Shown here: in pieces, positions 1 to 7,815 of the stretch | How the letters are laid out: the number at the start of each line of letters is the position of its first letter | Numbering within the stretch: the first letter of the stretch is position 1 | Assembly: GCF_013408925.1 (NCBI RefSeq) | Contig: NZ_JACCAB010000001.1 | Coordinates: 1,116,001-1,180,000 of the forward strand | Origin: Pedococcus badiiscoriae | GTDB lineage: Bacteria > Actinomycetota > Actinomycetes > Actinomycetales > Dermatophilaceae | Reading direction: 5' to 3' | Length of the DNA stretch: 64,000 nt | Notes under the pieces: generated by a model | What the model saw: only the letters and a program-made list of their open reading frames with translations | Told to the model about the DNA's origin: nothing | The model's database searches: none | Position numbers and translations under genes: made by a program

Positions 1-1792
1 GCTGCGTTACGTCGTCATCGACGAGTGCCACACCTACCGCGGCGTCTTCGGCTCCCATCTTGCGGCGCTGCTGCGCCGGCTGCGACGGGTGTGCGCGCGC
101 TACGGCTCCCACCCCACGTTCGTGCTCGCCTCGGCCACGGTGCGCGACCCCGGCGCCCACGCCTCGCGCCTCGTCGGTATGCCGGTCGCGCCCGTCACCG
201 ACGACGGTTCCCCTCGCGAGGCGATGACGTTCGCCCTGTGGGAACCGGGACTGCTCGGCGAGGGGGCTGGTCGCCGCTCGGCCACCTCGGAGGCCGCCGA
301 CCTGCTGGCGTCCCTGGTCTCCGAGCGCGTGCAGACGGTGGCGTTCGCCAAGTCCCGTGCCGGCGTGGAGGCATTGGCGACCAGTGCCCGGCGCACCCTG
401 ATGGACCTGGAACCCGCGCTGGGAGGTGCCGTCGCGGCATACCGCGGCGGCTACCTGCCGGAGGAGCGGCGCGCGTTGGAACGCTCGCTGCGCTCGGGCG
501 CGATCCTGGGACTGGCGGCGACCAACGCGCTGGAGCTCGGGATCGACATCAGCGGGCTCGACGCCGTGCTGCTCGCCGGGTGGCCCGGCACGCGGGCATC
601 GCTGTGGCAGCAGGCCGGTCGCGCCGGTCGGGACGGCACCCGGTCACTGGCGATCTACGTCGCCGCCGACGACCCGCTGGACACGTACGTCGTGCACCAT
701 CCCGAGGTGGTCTTCGGGCAGCCGGTGGAGGCCACCGTCCTGGATCCCGACAACCCGCACGTCCTGGGGCCGCACCTCGCCGCGGCGGCGGCCGAGCTGC
801 CGCTGCGGGAGGAGGACCTCCCGATGTTCGGCGACCACGCACGTGGGCTGGTCGACGCCCTGGTGGCACGGGGGATCCTGCGCCGGCGACCGACCGGCTG
901 GTACTGGGCCAGGACCGACCGCGCCACGGACCACGTGTCGCTGCGGGGAGCCGGTGAGGTCGTGGGGATCGTCGACCAGCGCACCGGGCGGGTGCTGGGC
1001 ACCATCGACGAGGCGTCGGCGCACACCCAGGTGCACACCGGTGCCGTGCACGTGCACCAGGGCGACAGCTATGTCGTGACCGACCTCGACCTCGCCCACG
1101 GAACAGCCACGGTGGTCAGGGGCGACCCCGGCTGGAGCACGTTCGCCCAGTCGGTGAGCGCGTTCGACATCGTCGCGGCCGAACGCAGCGAGGACTGGGG
1201 TCCGGTGCGCGTCTCGTTCGGGACGGTCCAGGTGCACACCCAGGTCACCTCGTTCCTGCGCCGCTTGGCCAGCGGCGAGGTGATCGGCACCCACCCGCTC
1301 GACCTGCCCCAACGCACACTCACCACCCGCGCCGTGTGGTGGACCATGCCCGTCGAGTGGCTGGGGGAGGTGGGCGTGGAGGAGGCCGACATCCCTGGCG
1401 CCGCGCATGCGGCCGAGCATGCGGGGATCGGCATGCTGCCACTCGTGGCGACCTGCGACCGATGGGACATCGGGGGCGTCTCGACCGCCCTGCATCCCGA
1501 CACGGGGCTGCCGACGATCATGGTCTACGACGGACACCCCGGCGGGGCGGGCTTCGCCGAGCGGGCCTTCGACTCGTTCGAGGTCTGGCTTCAGTCGACC
1601 TTGGAGACCGTCCGCTCGTGCCGTTGCGAGAGCGGCTGCCCGGCCTGCGTCCAGTCACCCAAGTGCGGCAACGGCAACGAGCCGCTGGACAAGGCAAAGG
1701 CCGTGAGCCTGCTGCGGGCCGTGCTGGCCCACGCACCAAGGGGTGCGCATGGCGCGGCGGGCGATGCCCTTCAGCCGGAAGCGCAGAGGTGA
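1..1792 (+). CDS. DEAD/DEAH-box helicase with C-terminal DUF1998-type Zn domain (MrfA/YprA-like), 5' truncated
   Basis: The frame is open from base 2 to the stop at 1792; the N-terminal RecA domain with Walker A lies outside the window. Visible are motif II (DECH, about base 25), motif III (ASATV, about base 130), a second RecA-like domain with a typical motif VI (QQAGRAGRDG), and near the end four cysteines in the pattern SCRCESGCPACVQS followed by KCGNGN. This layout is that of the YprA/MrfA family (DUF1998), ATP-dependent 3'-5' DNA helicases; Bacillus MrfA acts in mitomycin-lesion repair. A comparable helicase (Rv3649) sits near the tad genes in M. tuberculosis. The family assignment is firm. 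The repair role is inferred from the family. Confidence 0.9.
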   Translation, partial: LRYVVIDECHTYRGVFGSHLAALLRRLRRVCARYGSHPTFVLASATVRDPGAHASRLVGMPVAPVTDDGSPREAMTFALWEPGLLGEGAGRRSATSEAADLLASLVSERVQTVAFAKSRAGVEALATSARRTLMDLEPALGGAVAAYRGGYLPEERRALERSLRSGAILGLAATNALELGIDISGLDAVLLAGWPGTRASLWQQAGRAGRDGTRSLAIYVAADDPLDTYVVHHPEVVFGQPVEATVLDPDNPHVLGPHLAAAAAELPLREEDLPMFGDHARGLVDALVARGILRRRPTGWYWARTDRATDHVSLRGAGEVVGIVDQRTGRVLGTIDEASAHTQVHTGAVHVHQGDSYVVTDLDLAHGTATVVRGDPGWSTFAQSVSAFDIVAAERSEDWGPVRVSFGTVQVHTQVTSFLRRLASGEVIGTHPLDLPQRTLTTRAVWWTMPVEWLGEVGVEEADIPGAAHAAEHAGIGMLPLVATCDRWDIGGVSTALHPDTGLPTIMVYDGHPGGAGFAERAFDSFEVWLQSTLETVRSCRCESGCPACVQSPKCGNGNEPLDKAKAVSLLRAVLAHAPRGAHGAAGDALQPEAQR

Positions 1793-1876
1793 CGAAAGGG
1801 GCAAACCGCAGGCCAGCGGCTAGGGTCGAAGCGGACGGTGCACCACGCACCCTTGATGTGTCGGAGGTTTCGACCC

Positions 1877-2749
1877 GTGATCGTGTTCGGACTGATCCTT
1901 GCTCTGCTCGCTCTCGCGGCAGGTGTCGTGCTCTTCCTCGCGACCCGGTCGATCACCCACCCGGTGGACCTCGAGCTCGCCGGCTACCACTGGGGGATGA
2001 CCCCGCTGGCGCTGCTCGTGACGGGTGCCGTGGCGATGCTCCTGTTCTGGCTCGGGCTGGCGGCCATCCGTGGGAGTGTCGTGCGCCGGCGTCGCCCGAT
2101 CCGTGAGGCAAAGGACGCCGAACGGCAGGCCAAGCTCGAGGAGAGCATCCGCGCCGACGAGCGGGCCCGCGCCGAGGAGACCCACCAGAGCACCCTCGCC
2201 GAACGGGACCGCGTCCGGGACGAGGAGTACCAGACCCGCCTGGCCGACCGTGACCGCGAGCGCGACAGCGAGCTCGCCTCGCGCGAGGAGGAGTTCGCCG
2301 CTCGCGAGCGGGCGACGGAGGAGCGGGTGCGAGCTGACGAACGCCGAAAGGTCGAGCAGGAGTTCGCCTCCCGCGCGGCCGGGCCGGGTGCAGGCGCCGC
2401 GGCTGGCGCTGGTGTGGGCACCGCGGCTGCCACCGGCGTCGGCATGGGCGCTGCCGCTGGATCCGCCGAGACCTCGGCGGCCTCACCGACCACGGATGCG
2501 GCATCGGTCGAGACCCCCGGTCGCCACGCGGCCGATGCCGACACGGCCGACCACCTCGGCTCAGACCAGCCCACGACGGATTCCACCCAACTGCTCCACG
2601 AAGGCGACGCCGGTTCGAGGGACGAGACCGCGGACGGGTCGAGGGACGAGACCGCCGAGGGTGGCCTACCCTCCGACGAGTCGCCGGAGCCGGGATACCG
2701 GACCGTGGCCGACAAGATCATGGGTCGTGACCCGGTCGCCCGCGACTGA
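1877..2749 (+). CDS. Two-TM membrane protein with long charged coiled coil
   Basis: I prefer the GTG at 1877 (product about 290 aa) over the upstream in-frame ATG at 1838, because GGAGG at 1863-1867 is 9 nt ahead and the protein then opens directly with a hydrophobic helix. There are two transmembrane segments in the first 65 residues. They are followed by an Arg/Glu-rich stretch (about residues 70-180) with strong coiled-coil character and a low-complexity Ala/Gly/Thr/Ser tail. The N-terminal hairpin resembles LapA-type membrane proteins, but the long soluble coiled coil is not typical, so the function is unknown. It converges on the tad genes, with a shared hairpin at 2780-2810. Confidence 0.75.
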   Translation: MIVFGLILALLALAAGVVLFLATRSITHPVDLELAGYHWGMTPLALLVTGAVAMLLFWLGLAAIRGSVVRRRRPIREAKDAERQAKLEESIRADERARAEETHQSTLAERDRVRDEEYQTRLADRDRERDSELASREEEFAARERATEERVRADERRKVEQEFASRAAGPGAGAAAGAGVGTAAATGVGMGAAAGSAETSAASPTTDAASVETPGRHAADADTADHLGSDQPTTDSTQLLHEGDAGSRDETADGSRDETAEGGLPSDESPEPGYRTVADKIMGRDPVARD

Positions 2750-2777
2750 CTCGGCCCGCGACTGACCAGCGACACAC

Positions 2778-3143
2778 TTACGGCGACGGCCCAGCGCGGG
2801 CCGTCGCCGTGGTGATCCCCGGCGGCATCCCCGGCAGTGCGAAGCCCGCAGTGGTGGTCGCCGAGACCGTGACGGAACCGTCCGCCGCCACCAGACACCG
2901 CTGAGCTCGGGCGCCATTCCTCCCCATGATGGATGCCCCGACGGCGCACGCCTCCCGCGGGGCCGCACCCGCTTGGAGGGCCTGCGCCGCGGCCAGGGCG
3001 GCCAGGTCTGCGGCCGCCCGCGCACGGTGCGTTGCGATGACTGCACTCGCCAGCGCCAGTCCGCCCAGGAGGAGGGTCAGCGCCAACCCCATGACAGCCA
3101 CGACGACCACCGTGACGGTGCCGTCCTCCCCCCGCCTGTTCAC
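2778..3143 (-). CDS. TadG-like secretion-neighbourhood protein (Rv3654c-like)
   Basis: 121 aa. A short basic start (MNRRGEDG) is followed by one hydrophobic segment (about residues 9-35), then a region rich in Ala, and ARAAADLAALAAAQAL, the hallmark of TadE/TadG-like pseudopilins whose conserved DLAALAAA follows the membrane helix. Actinobacterial tad loci carry such a protein last in the operon. The start ATG overlaps the tadE stop by 4 nt (ATGA), so it is translationally coupled. Role by family: minor pseudopilin or assembly factor of a Flp/Tad pilus. Confidence 0.8.
   Translation of the reverse strand: MNRRGEDGTVTVVVVAVMGLALTLLLGGLALASAVIATHRARAAADLAALAAAQALQAGAAPREACAVGASIMGRNGARAQRCLVAADGSVTVSATTTAGFALPGMPPGITTATARAGPSP
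2780..2810. terminator. Bidirectional hairpin between membrane protein and tad operon
   Basis: A perfect 13-bp stem (2780-2792 with 2798-2810) has a 5-nt loop AGCGC. It starts inside the stop codon of the TadG-like gene and lies 30 bp after the convergent gene's stop. There is no clear U tract. It is positioned to end transcription from both sides. Confidence 0.6.
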
Positions 3144-3505
3144 GGAACGGCCTGCGGAGGAGGTAGTCCGACCACCGGGTCGACGTCCTCGCGCACGGCC
3201 ACCGCACGTCCGGTCGGGGACGCCCGAGAGCCCAGCCAGCCAAGTCCCGGCGATGGTCTTCCCCGAACCACGACGGACACCTCTCGCCCGGACCCTGCCA
3301 GCGAGAACGTCGCCTGCGCAGGCGCCAGCCGTCGGCCGACCAGCAACGCGCCGGCCTCGCTGTCGCCGCGCGCCAGGGCGCGAGCCGTGGCACGCGCCGC
3401 GTCCACGCAGCGCACCTGGTCGGTCACCGTGGTGATGGCCGACAACGCGAGGACCACCACGACGATGAGGGCGGGGACGGCGCAGGCGAACTCGGCCGTG
3501 GCCAT
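3140..3505 (-). CDS. TadE family minor pseudopilin
   Basis: 121 aa if started at the ATG at 3505, which is preceded by GAGAGGGGG. The open frame extends further upstream, but that extension overlaps the DUF4244 gene and looks non-coding. The start GMATAEFACAVPALIVVVV is the classic TadE processing/hydrophobic motif (G-[MA]-x-x-x-E-F). The Glu five residues after the presumed prepilin cleavage site is present. It stands 14 nt after the DUF4244 stop and overlaps the next gene by 4 nt. Predicted minor pseudopilin of the Tad apparatus. Confidence 0.85.
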   Translation of the reverse strand: MATAEFACAVPALIVVVVLALSAITTVTDQVRCVDAARATARALARGDSEAGALLVGRRLAPAQATFSLAGSGREVSVVVRGRPSPGLGWLGSRASPTGRAVAVREDVDPVVGLPPPQAVP

Positions 3506-3519
3506 CCCCCTCTCGCCTG

Positions 3520-3714
3520 CTATCCGGCCGACCTGAGGGCGGCGGCGATCACGGACGCGAGGGCCGCCTTGACGGTCCCCGACCTGACGACGGCGAGCAG
3601 GACGGCCGCAAAGGCACATGCGGCCAGCGTGCCGACGGCATACTCCGCGGTGGTCATGCCTGCTTCGGCGCGTCGTCGCAGGGTCGAAACTCGGTGCACC
3701 AGCTTGCATCTCAC
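3520..3714 (-). CDS. DUF4244 Flp-pilin-like protein
   Basis: 64 aa. The sequence AEAGMTTAEYAVGTLAACAFAAVLL has the Flp-type prepilin signature (G followed by M-T-T-A-E-Y, then a hydrophobic helix). Size and signature match DUF4244, the presumed major Flp pilin of actinobacterial tad loci. It lies between tadC and tadE on the same strand, with a 214-bp gap after tadC (3715-3928). This spacing is compatible with its own promoter, as expected for a highly expressed pilin. Confidence 0.85.
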   Translation of the reverse strand: MRCKLVHRVSTLRRRAEAGMTTAEYAVGTLAACAFAAVLLAVVRSGTVKAALASVIAAALRSAG

Positions 3715-3928
3715 GCTGACTCCTCAGTGGTGGGTCGGGCCTTGAGCCCTGGTCCACCGAGTCCAGCGGAACGGCAAGTCAGCCGCCACGACTGCGTCCC
3801 ACCCTGTGGAGGCGATCCGCGGGAGGCGGGTCCTGTGGACAGTGCACACCAGCCCGGGCCCGCATCCGAGCGGGATCCGCCACGAGGCGCGCGCTCGGGG
3901 AGCCCCCGGCGATCACGAGGGCGGCTGG

Positions 3929-4555
3929 TCACGCCCCAGACTCCAGGACACCCGTGGCCAGGCTCAGGACGACGGGCACCACGGCGGTGCAGGCGAAGGC
4001 CGGCAGGAAGCCAAGCCCCAAGGGCAGCACGAGCAGCACCCCGGCCCGAGCTGCGGCTCGCTCGCGCTCGCGTTCACGCTCCTCGCGAAGACGTCCGGCG
4101 GCGCGTTCGATGAGCGCCGAAGGGGCGGCCCCGGTCTGTTCGGCCAGGTGGGTCGCCAACGCCGCCGCACGCCATCGGGCCCCCGCGTAGGACCAGGCCT
4201 CGTGTGCTGAGCATCCCCAGCGCAACGCCGCGACGACGGCCCCCAGCTCGACACGGACCCGGCCGACCGCGCCCGACTGGACGTGCTGCAGGGCCTCGAC
4301 CAACGGAAGGCCAGCTCGAAGGGCCAGGCTGATGAGGACCAGGGCGTCTGCCACGTCCTCGGTGGCTGCGAGGTCTCGCTGACGCACTGGCCAACGCGTG
4401 CGGAAGGCCGCCAGAGGCGGCGCCCTGCCCCCCGCCCTCTCGACCTGACCCCGTGGTGGCGTCCATCCGAGCCGTCCTGGCGCGCCGGAACCCGGGGAGC
4501 GCGAGGGCCACAGGACGGTGGCCAGCGCCAGCAGGAGGCAGGTGAGCACGGTCAT
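3929..4555 (-). CDS. TadC-like type II secretion F-domain membrane protein
   Basis: 208 aa from the ATG at 4555, which overlaps the tadB stop (ATGA). A hydrophobic N-terminus is followed by the GspF/T2SF cytosolic helical domain (DVADALVLISLALRAGLPL) and two C-terminal membrane helices ending LSLATGVLESGA. This matches TadC, the second inner-membrane platform protein of Tad pili. An open frame upstream of 4555 overlaps tadB and was discarded. Confidence 0.85.
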   Translation of the reverse strand: MTVLTCLLLALATVLWPSRSPGSGAPGRLGWTPPRGQVERAGGRAPPLAAFRTRWPVRQRDLAATEDVADALVLISLALRAGLPLVEALQHVQSGAVGRVRVELGAVVAALRWGCSAHEAWSYAGARWRAAALATHLAEQTGAAPSALIERAAGRLREERERERERAAARAGVLLVLPLGLGFLPAFACTAVVPVVLSLATGVLESGA

Positions 4556-5343
4556 GCTGCGCACCGGAGGATCCGCCGACTCCACCACCAGCCCCCGGCG
4601 GCCAGCACCAGTCCGAGAGCGAGGCTGACTGTCGCGGCCGTCGAGGAGAAGTACAACGTGGCGGGGTCGACCCCGACAGCCGCCCCCACGACCGGACCGC
4701 TCGCGGGGAGCAGGCACAACACGGCCATCGAGGCTCGCGGGCCCGCCGCAGCGCTGGCGACCCGTGCACGACCTCGCTCCCTGGCTCGCAGGACTGCCTC
4801 GCACGAGTCGAGGGCATCGGCCAGCGGCGCCCCGGTGCGTTCCGTGAGCGCCCAGGCCTGCGCAACGAACTGCAGATCCGGGCTGCGGTTCGCGTCGACA
4901 TGGCCCAACCAGACCTCGGCCACCGGTGCTCCCGTTCTCGCGGCCGCAACCAGCTCCGCGAGCAGGGATGCGAGCGCGGGGTCATCGGCGAAGCTCGGCT
5001 CGGCGGCAGCCAGCGCTGCCGAGGGAACGACCCCTGCACGCAGAGGAGCAGCCAGGGTGGCCACGAGTTCGGCCAAGGCGATGTCCAACGCCCGGGAGCG
5101 GGAGCGGCCACGCCGGGCCAGGAGCGTGGACCTGCGTGTCCGCCGCCCCTCGCGGGCCATCGGGTGGTCAGACGGTTGCCCAGACGGTTGCCCAGACGGT
5201 TGCCCAGACCGGTGACCCGACTGGTCGCGCGACGGGTCGCTCCGACGCGACGAGCTCTCCTCGCGCGCCGGGAGTCGCACACCGGACCCGGGCCACAGCA
5301 CCAGCGCGGCCGCCAGGAGCCCGACCGTCAGGGCGACACTCAC
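4552..5343 (-). CDS. TadB-like type II secretion F-domain membrane protein
   Basis: 263 aa from the GTG at 5343, which overlaps the tadA stop as GTGA. One N-terminal membrane helix is followed by a Ser/Arg-rich linker containing the tandem repeat GQPSGQPSGQPSD, then the T2SF domain (ALAELVATLAAPLRAGVVPSA) and two C-terminal membrane helices. In Tad systems TadB and TadC form the inner-membrane platform turned by the TadA ATPase. The repeat-bearing linker is specific to this copy and probably of no catalytic importance. Confidence 0.85.
   Translation of the reverse strand: MSVALTVGLLAAALVLWPGSGVRLPAREESSSRRSDPSRDQSGHRSGQPSGQPSGQPSDHPMAREGRRTRRSTLLARRGRSRSRALDIALAELVATLAAPLRAGVVPSAALAAAEPSFADDPALASLLAELVAAARTGAPVAEVWLGHVDANRSPDLQFVAQAWALTERTGAPLADALDSCEAVLRARERGRARVASAAAGPRASMAVLCLLPASGPVVGAAVGVDPATLYFSSTAATVSLALGLVLAAGGWWWSRRILRCAA
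5169..5204. repeat. 12-bp tandem repeat in tadB
   Basis: CAGACGGTTGCC occurs three times head to tail at 5169, 5181 and 5193, with a partial fourth copy after. It encodes a QPSG tetrapeptide repeat in the TadB linker. The unit length keeps the frame. Confidence 0.9.
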
Positions 5344-6467
5344 ACCGGGCCCCCGGTCAAGGTGGTCAGCCGGGCCCACCCGGGTCCCCGCGTACCGGAC
5401 TCCGCATCCAGAGCCAGGTCGCAGGTAACCTCTGCGCCCGTCCACCGGATCACGGACACTGCGGCGACGCGGCGCCCTCTCGCTCCACGATCGACGTGGA
5501 CCACCGCCTGCACGGCGCTGGACAGCTGGGTCTGGACGGCGTCCCGTGGCATCCCGGCCAAGGCACCCAATGCGTCGAACCGGCGTGGAACGTCCGCCGG
5601 GGCATTCGCGTGGAGCGTGCCGCAGCCGCCCTCATGGCCGGTGTTGAGCGCAGCCAACATCTCTCGCACCTCGGCTCCCCGCACCTCACCCACGACGAGC
5701 CGGTCCGGCCTCATCCGCAGCGCCTGGCGGACGAGGTCGACCAGTCCGACCCCACCCTGGCCCTCGACGTTGGGCCCACGGCCCTGCAGTCGCACCACGT
5801 GGGGGTGCGACACCGCCAGCTCGCGCACATCCTCGACGACGACGATCCGCTCGACCACGGGCACCTCGGCCAACATGGCCGCGAGCAGGGTCGTCTTTCC
5901 GCAGCCGGTCCCCCCGCTCACCACGAACGAGCATCGTGCCCGCACGAGCGCCCGAAGCAGCTCCTCGACCACTGCATCGAACATCCCCCGCTCCCGCAGA
6001 CCCGACAGGCCGACACCACCGGCTCGGGGGACCCGCAGGCTGACGTGGGCGCCGCCGTCGACCAGGGGCGGCAGGATCGCGTGCAGCCGGAGGCCGTTGG
6101 GCAACAGTCCGTCCACCCAGGCCTGGCTCTCGTCGAGTCGCCGCCCCGCCAGCCCGGCCAGGCGCACGGCCAACCGCCGGGCGGCAGACGGCGCGAGCAC
6201 GAGCTCGGCCCGTTCCACCCCGCCGCACCCTCGGTCGAGCCACACCGAGCCGTCACCGTTGACGAGGACGTCGGTGACGTCAGGGTCGGTCAGGAAGGCC
6301 TCCAAGGGACCCAGCCCCAGGACCTCCGAAGCCAGCAGGGTCCGCGCCATCTCGACGCCGCGCTCACCGAGCCGGGCGACGTCGGCGATGGCGACGTCGG
6401 CGACCGCGGCCGGGTCGGGGCCTTGCCCGCGGCGGATCCGGTCAGCGATCAGCGCTTCCTGGCTCAT
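5340..6467 (-). CDS. tadA: TadA/CpaF family pilus assembly ATPase
   Basis: 375 aa. Walker A GGTGCGKTT at residues 185-193, a Walker-B region RLVVGEVRG at about 256-264, and a His-box segment (NTGHEGGCGTLHANAPADV) typical of secretion ATPases of the VirB11/PulE superfamily. It energises Flp pilus assembly from the cytoplasmic face, acting on TadB/TadC. It begins 4 nt after the ssd stop and overlaps tadB by GTGA. All active-site boxes look intact. Confidence 0.93.
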   Translation of the reverse strand: MSQEALIADRIRRGQGPDPAAVADVAIADVARLGERGVEMARTLLASEVLGLGPLEAFLTDPDVTDVLVNGDGSVWLDRGCGGVERAELVLAPSAARRLAVRLAGLAGRRLDESQAWVDGLLPNGLRLHAILPPLVDGGAHVSLRVPRAGGVGLSGLRERGMFDAVVEELLRALVRARCSFVVSGGTGCGKTTLLAAMLAEVPVVERIVVVEDVRELAVSHPHVVRLQGRGPNVEGQGGVGLVDLVRQALRMRPDRLVVGEVRGAEVREMLAALNTGHEGGCGTLHANAPADVPRRFDALGALAGMPRDAVQTQLSSAVQAVVHVDRGARGRRVAAVSVIRWTGAEVTCDLALDAESGTRGPGWARLTTLTGGPV

Positions 6468-6471
6468 CGGC

Positions 6472-7212
6472 TCACGCCCCTCCTGCGCCGACGCCCCGTG
6501 CGGGCGCCGCGAGCTCCGGTCCCGTGCCGAACGCGGCGGGGGCGGCCGTCAACAGGTCGTCGACCAGCTCCCCGAGTCCGCCGCGGGAGCGAGTGCCCGG
6601 AGTCCGAGCGCGATCGGCGTCGGCCTGGATCCGCGAGTCGTCGCGAAGCGTTCCGGCCAGGGGCAGGTCGAGGTGCACCGCCACCTCCTCGGGGCTGACC
6701 GGGTCACCCCGGCCCTGGCGCACCACGAGCACCGCACGGCAACGGAGCTCGTGGACCCTGTCGACCAGCGCAGCAGCGTCGGCGAGCTGGCGGGCCGAGG
6801 TGCCCACCAGGACCACCAGCTCATCGCAGCGGTCCGCCAACCACAGCGAGCGGCCGAGGTCGACCACGGCCACACCGCATACTCGCGCCAGTGCCGTCAC
6901 TGCGGCGGCAACCACACTGCGGTCCAGGTCCGGGCGGTCGCCGGCAAGGACCCTGGTCGCCCCTTCAGTCGGCAGGGACCGCAGCAACGCTGCACCGTCC
7001 AGGGCACCCTGCGCCGCGGCAAGGTCGGGCCAACGCAGGCCGGGCAGGTGCTCGAGGCAGGCAGTCACGTCCAGCGCCCCGCCGTCGGGTGCTCCGTCGA
7101 TGGCGACCGTGGCGCCCACCTGCGGGCCGGCCCGCACGGCGAGTGCGACCGCGAGGGTCGACGCTCCCACGCCGCCCGACGCGCCGATCACGCCCATCAC
7201 CCTGTGGTCCAT
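6472..7212 (-). CDS. ssd: Ssd/CpaE-like septum-site MinD-superfamily protein
   Basis: 246 aa. A MinD/ParA-fold protein starting MDHRVMGVIGASGGVGASTLA. The deviant Walker A is further altered: the lysine of GK[ST] is Ala (GVGAST). Loss of this lysine is, to my knowledge, usual for actinobacterial Ssd proteins (Rv3660c type). It is the first gene of the tad operon. Family knowledge: CpaE/TadZ proteins localise Tad machinery, and Rv3660c overexpression disturbs septation. A positional role for the pilus is inferred from gene order. Confidence 0.85.
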   Translation of the reverse strand: MDHRVMGVIGASGGVGASTLAVALAVRAGPQVGATVAIDGAPDGGALDVTACLEHLPGLRWPDLAAAQGALDGAALLRSLPTEGATRVLAGDRPDLDRSVVAAAVTALARVCGVAVVDLGRSLWLADRCDELVVLVGTSARQLADAAALVDRVHELRCRAVLVVRQGRGDPVSPEEVAVHLDLPLAGTLRDDSRIQADADRARTPGTRSRGGLGELVDDLLTAAPAAFGTGPELAAPARGVGAGGA

Positions 7213-7331
7213 GAGGGTCAGCCTGCGTCGAAACCGGCCAGGGGCCCAGACCGCCCGGGACGTGCTGTGGACATCCGGCCGTCTCAGCGTCAGCTGTGGA
7301 AGAGCGGCGCCAGAACTGAAGGAGGAAAGGG

Positions 7332-7365
7332 GACGGCCCCGGTCGGGGGGACAACCGGGGCCGTC
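7332..7365 (-). terminator. Strong hairpin in tad leader (terminator or attenuator)
   Basis: A 12-bp perfect stem, GACGGCCCCGGT at 7332-7343 with its complement at 7354-7365, with a 10-nt loop. Read on the minus strand it is followed by CCCCTTTCCTCC. It lies about 120 bp before the ssd start, i.e. inside any leader transcript made from the upstream part of the region. Confidence 0.45.
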
Positions 7366-7552
7366 GACGCGCCAAGCTCCGGGGGGGAGGAGCCGGTGCG
7401 CCGATCCGCTCTACCCACAAGGGGGAGCGGACGTCTTCATGGTGGCCCATTTACCCATCAATCGCAACTCGCTCCGGCGCGTTTCGATGGCGACTTCGGC
7501 GCGGAAAGTTCGCGATGTGCACCGAGCGAGTGCAACCCGCCGTCAACCGAAG

Positions 7553-7581
7553 GATGGCACCCCGCGCCGCGGGGTGCCATC
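7553..7581. terminator. 13-bp hairpin between fic-like gene and tad operon
   Basis: Perfect 13-bp stem (7553-7565 with 7569-7581) closing a 3-nt loop, GATGGCACCCCGC as left arm. It lies about 235 bp downstream of the Fic-like stop on the minus strand, so it could end that transcript. There is no U tract. A structural role is possible. Confidence 0.4.
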
Positions 7582-7815
7582 GCACCGTGATCCGCCACGG
7601 GTTACCAGGCGTGCATTCTGTAGTTGTCGCAGCGGGGCAAGCCCGCCACGATCTGTCCACCAGTGGACTGCCCGCGCGTGGGTGCCCGATGGAGTCACGG
7701 TGGTCGTCGGTCTCACGACCGTCGACTTGCCTCCATGTGTACCCCCGCTCCGGCGCAAAGGAAACCCTTGACTTTCACCCGTCAGTGGGGGCTGCGCGTG
7801 TCCCGGTCCTCCGGG

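Larger units (their letters stand above)
7213..7815. other. 603-bp intergenic region upstream of the tad operon
   Basis: No convincing protein gene longer than a few residues. It contains two strong hairpins (7332-7365 and 7553-7581), a 14-bp palindrome GTCCACCAGTGGAC at 7655-7668, and on the minus strand a 15-codon frame at 7458-7411 starting MGKWATMK that stops just before the first hairpin. The tad promoter should lie here. The long leader with hairpins suggests attenuation or a small RNA, but this is inference. Confidence 0.5.

Noticed and set aside
3140..3757. Long N-terminal extension of TadE upstream of 3505
   Set aside because: The extension overlaps the DUF4244 gene in another frame and is Arg-rich without motif; the prepilin-like start MATAEFA fits 3505.
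4900..7590. Very long open frame (896 codons) on the plus strand opposite the tad genes
   Set aside because: It runs antisense to tadB, tadA and ssd, which have clear motifs; the translation is Arg/Pro/Ser-rich with no family signature, as expected from GC-rich complementary frames.
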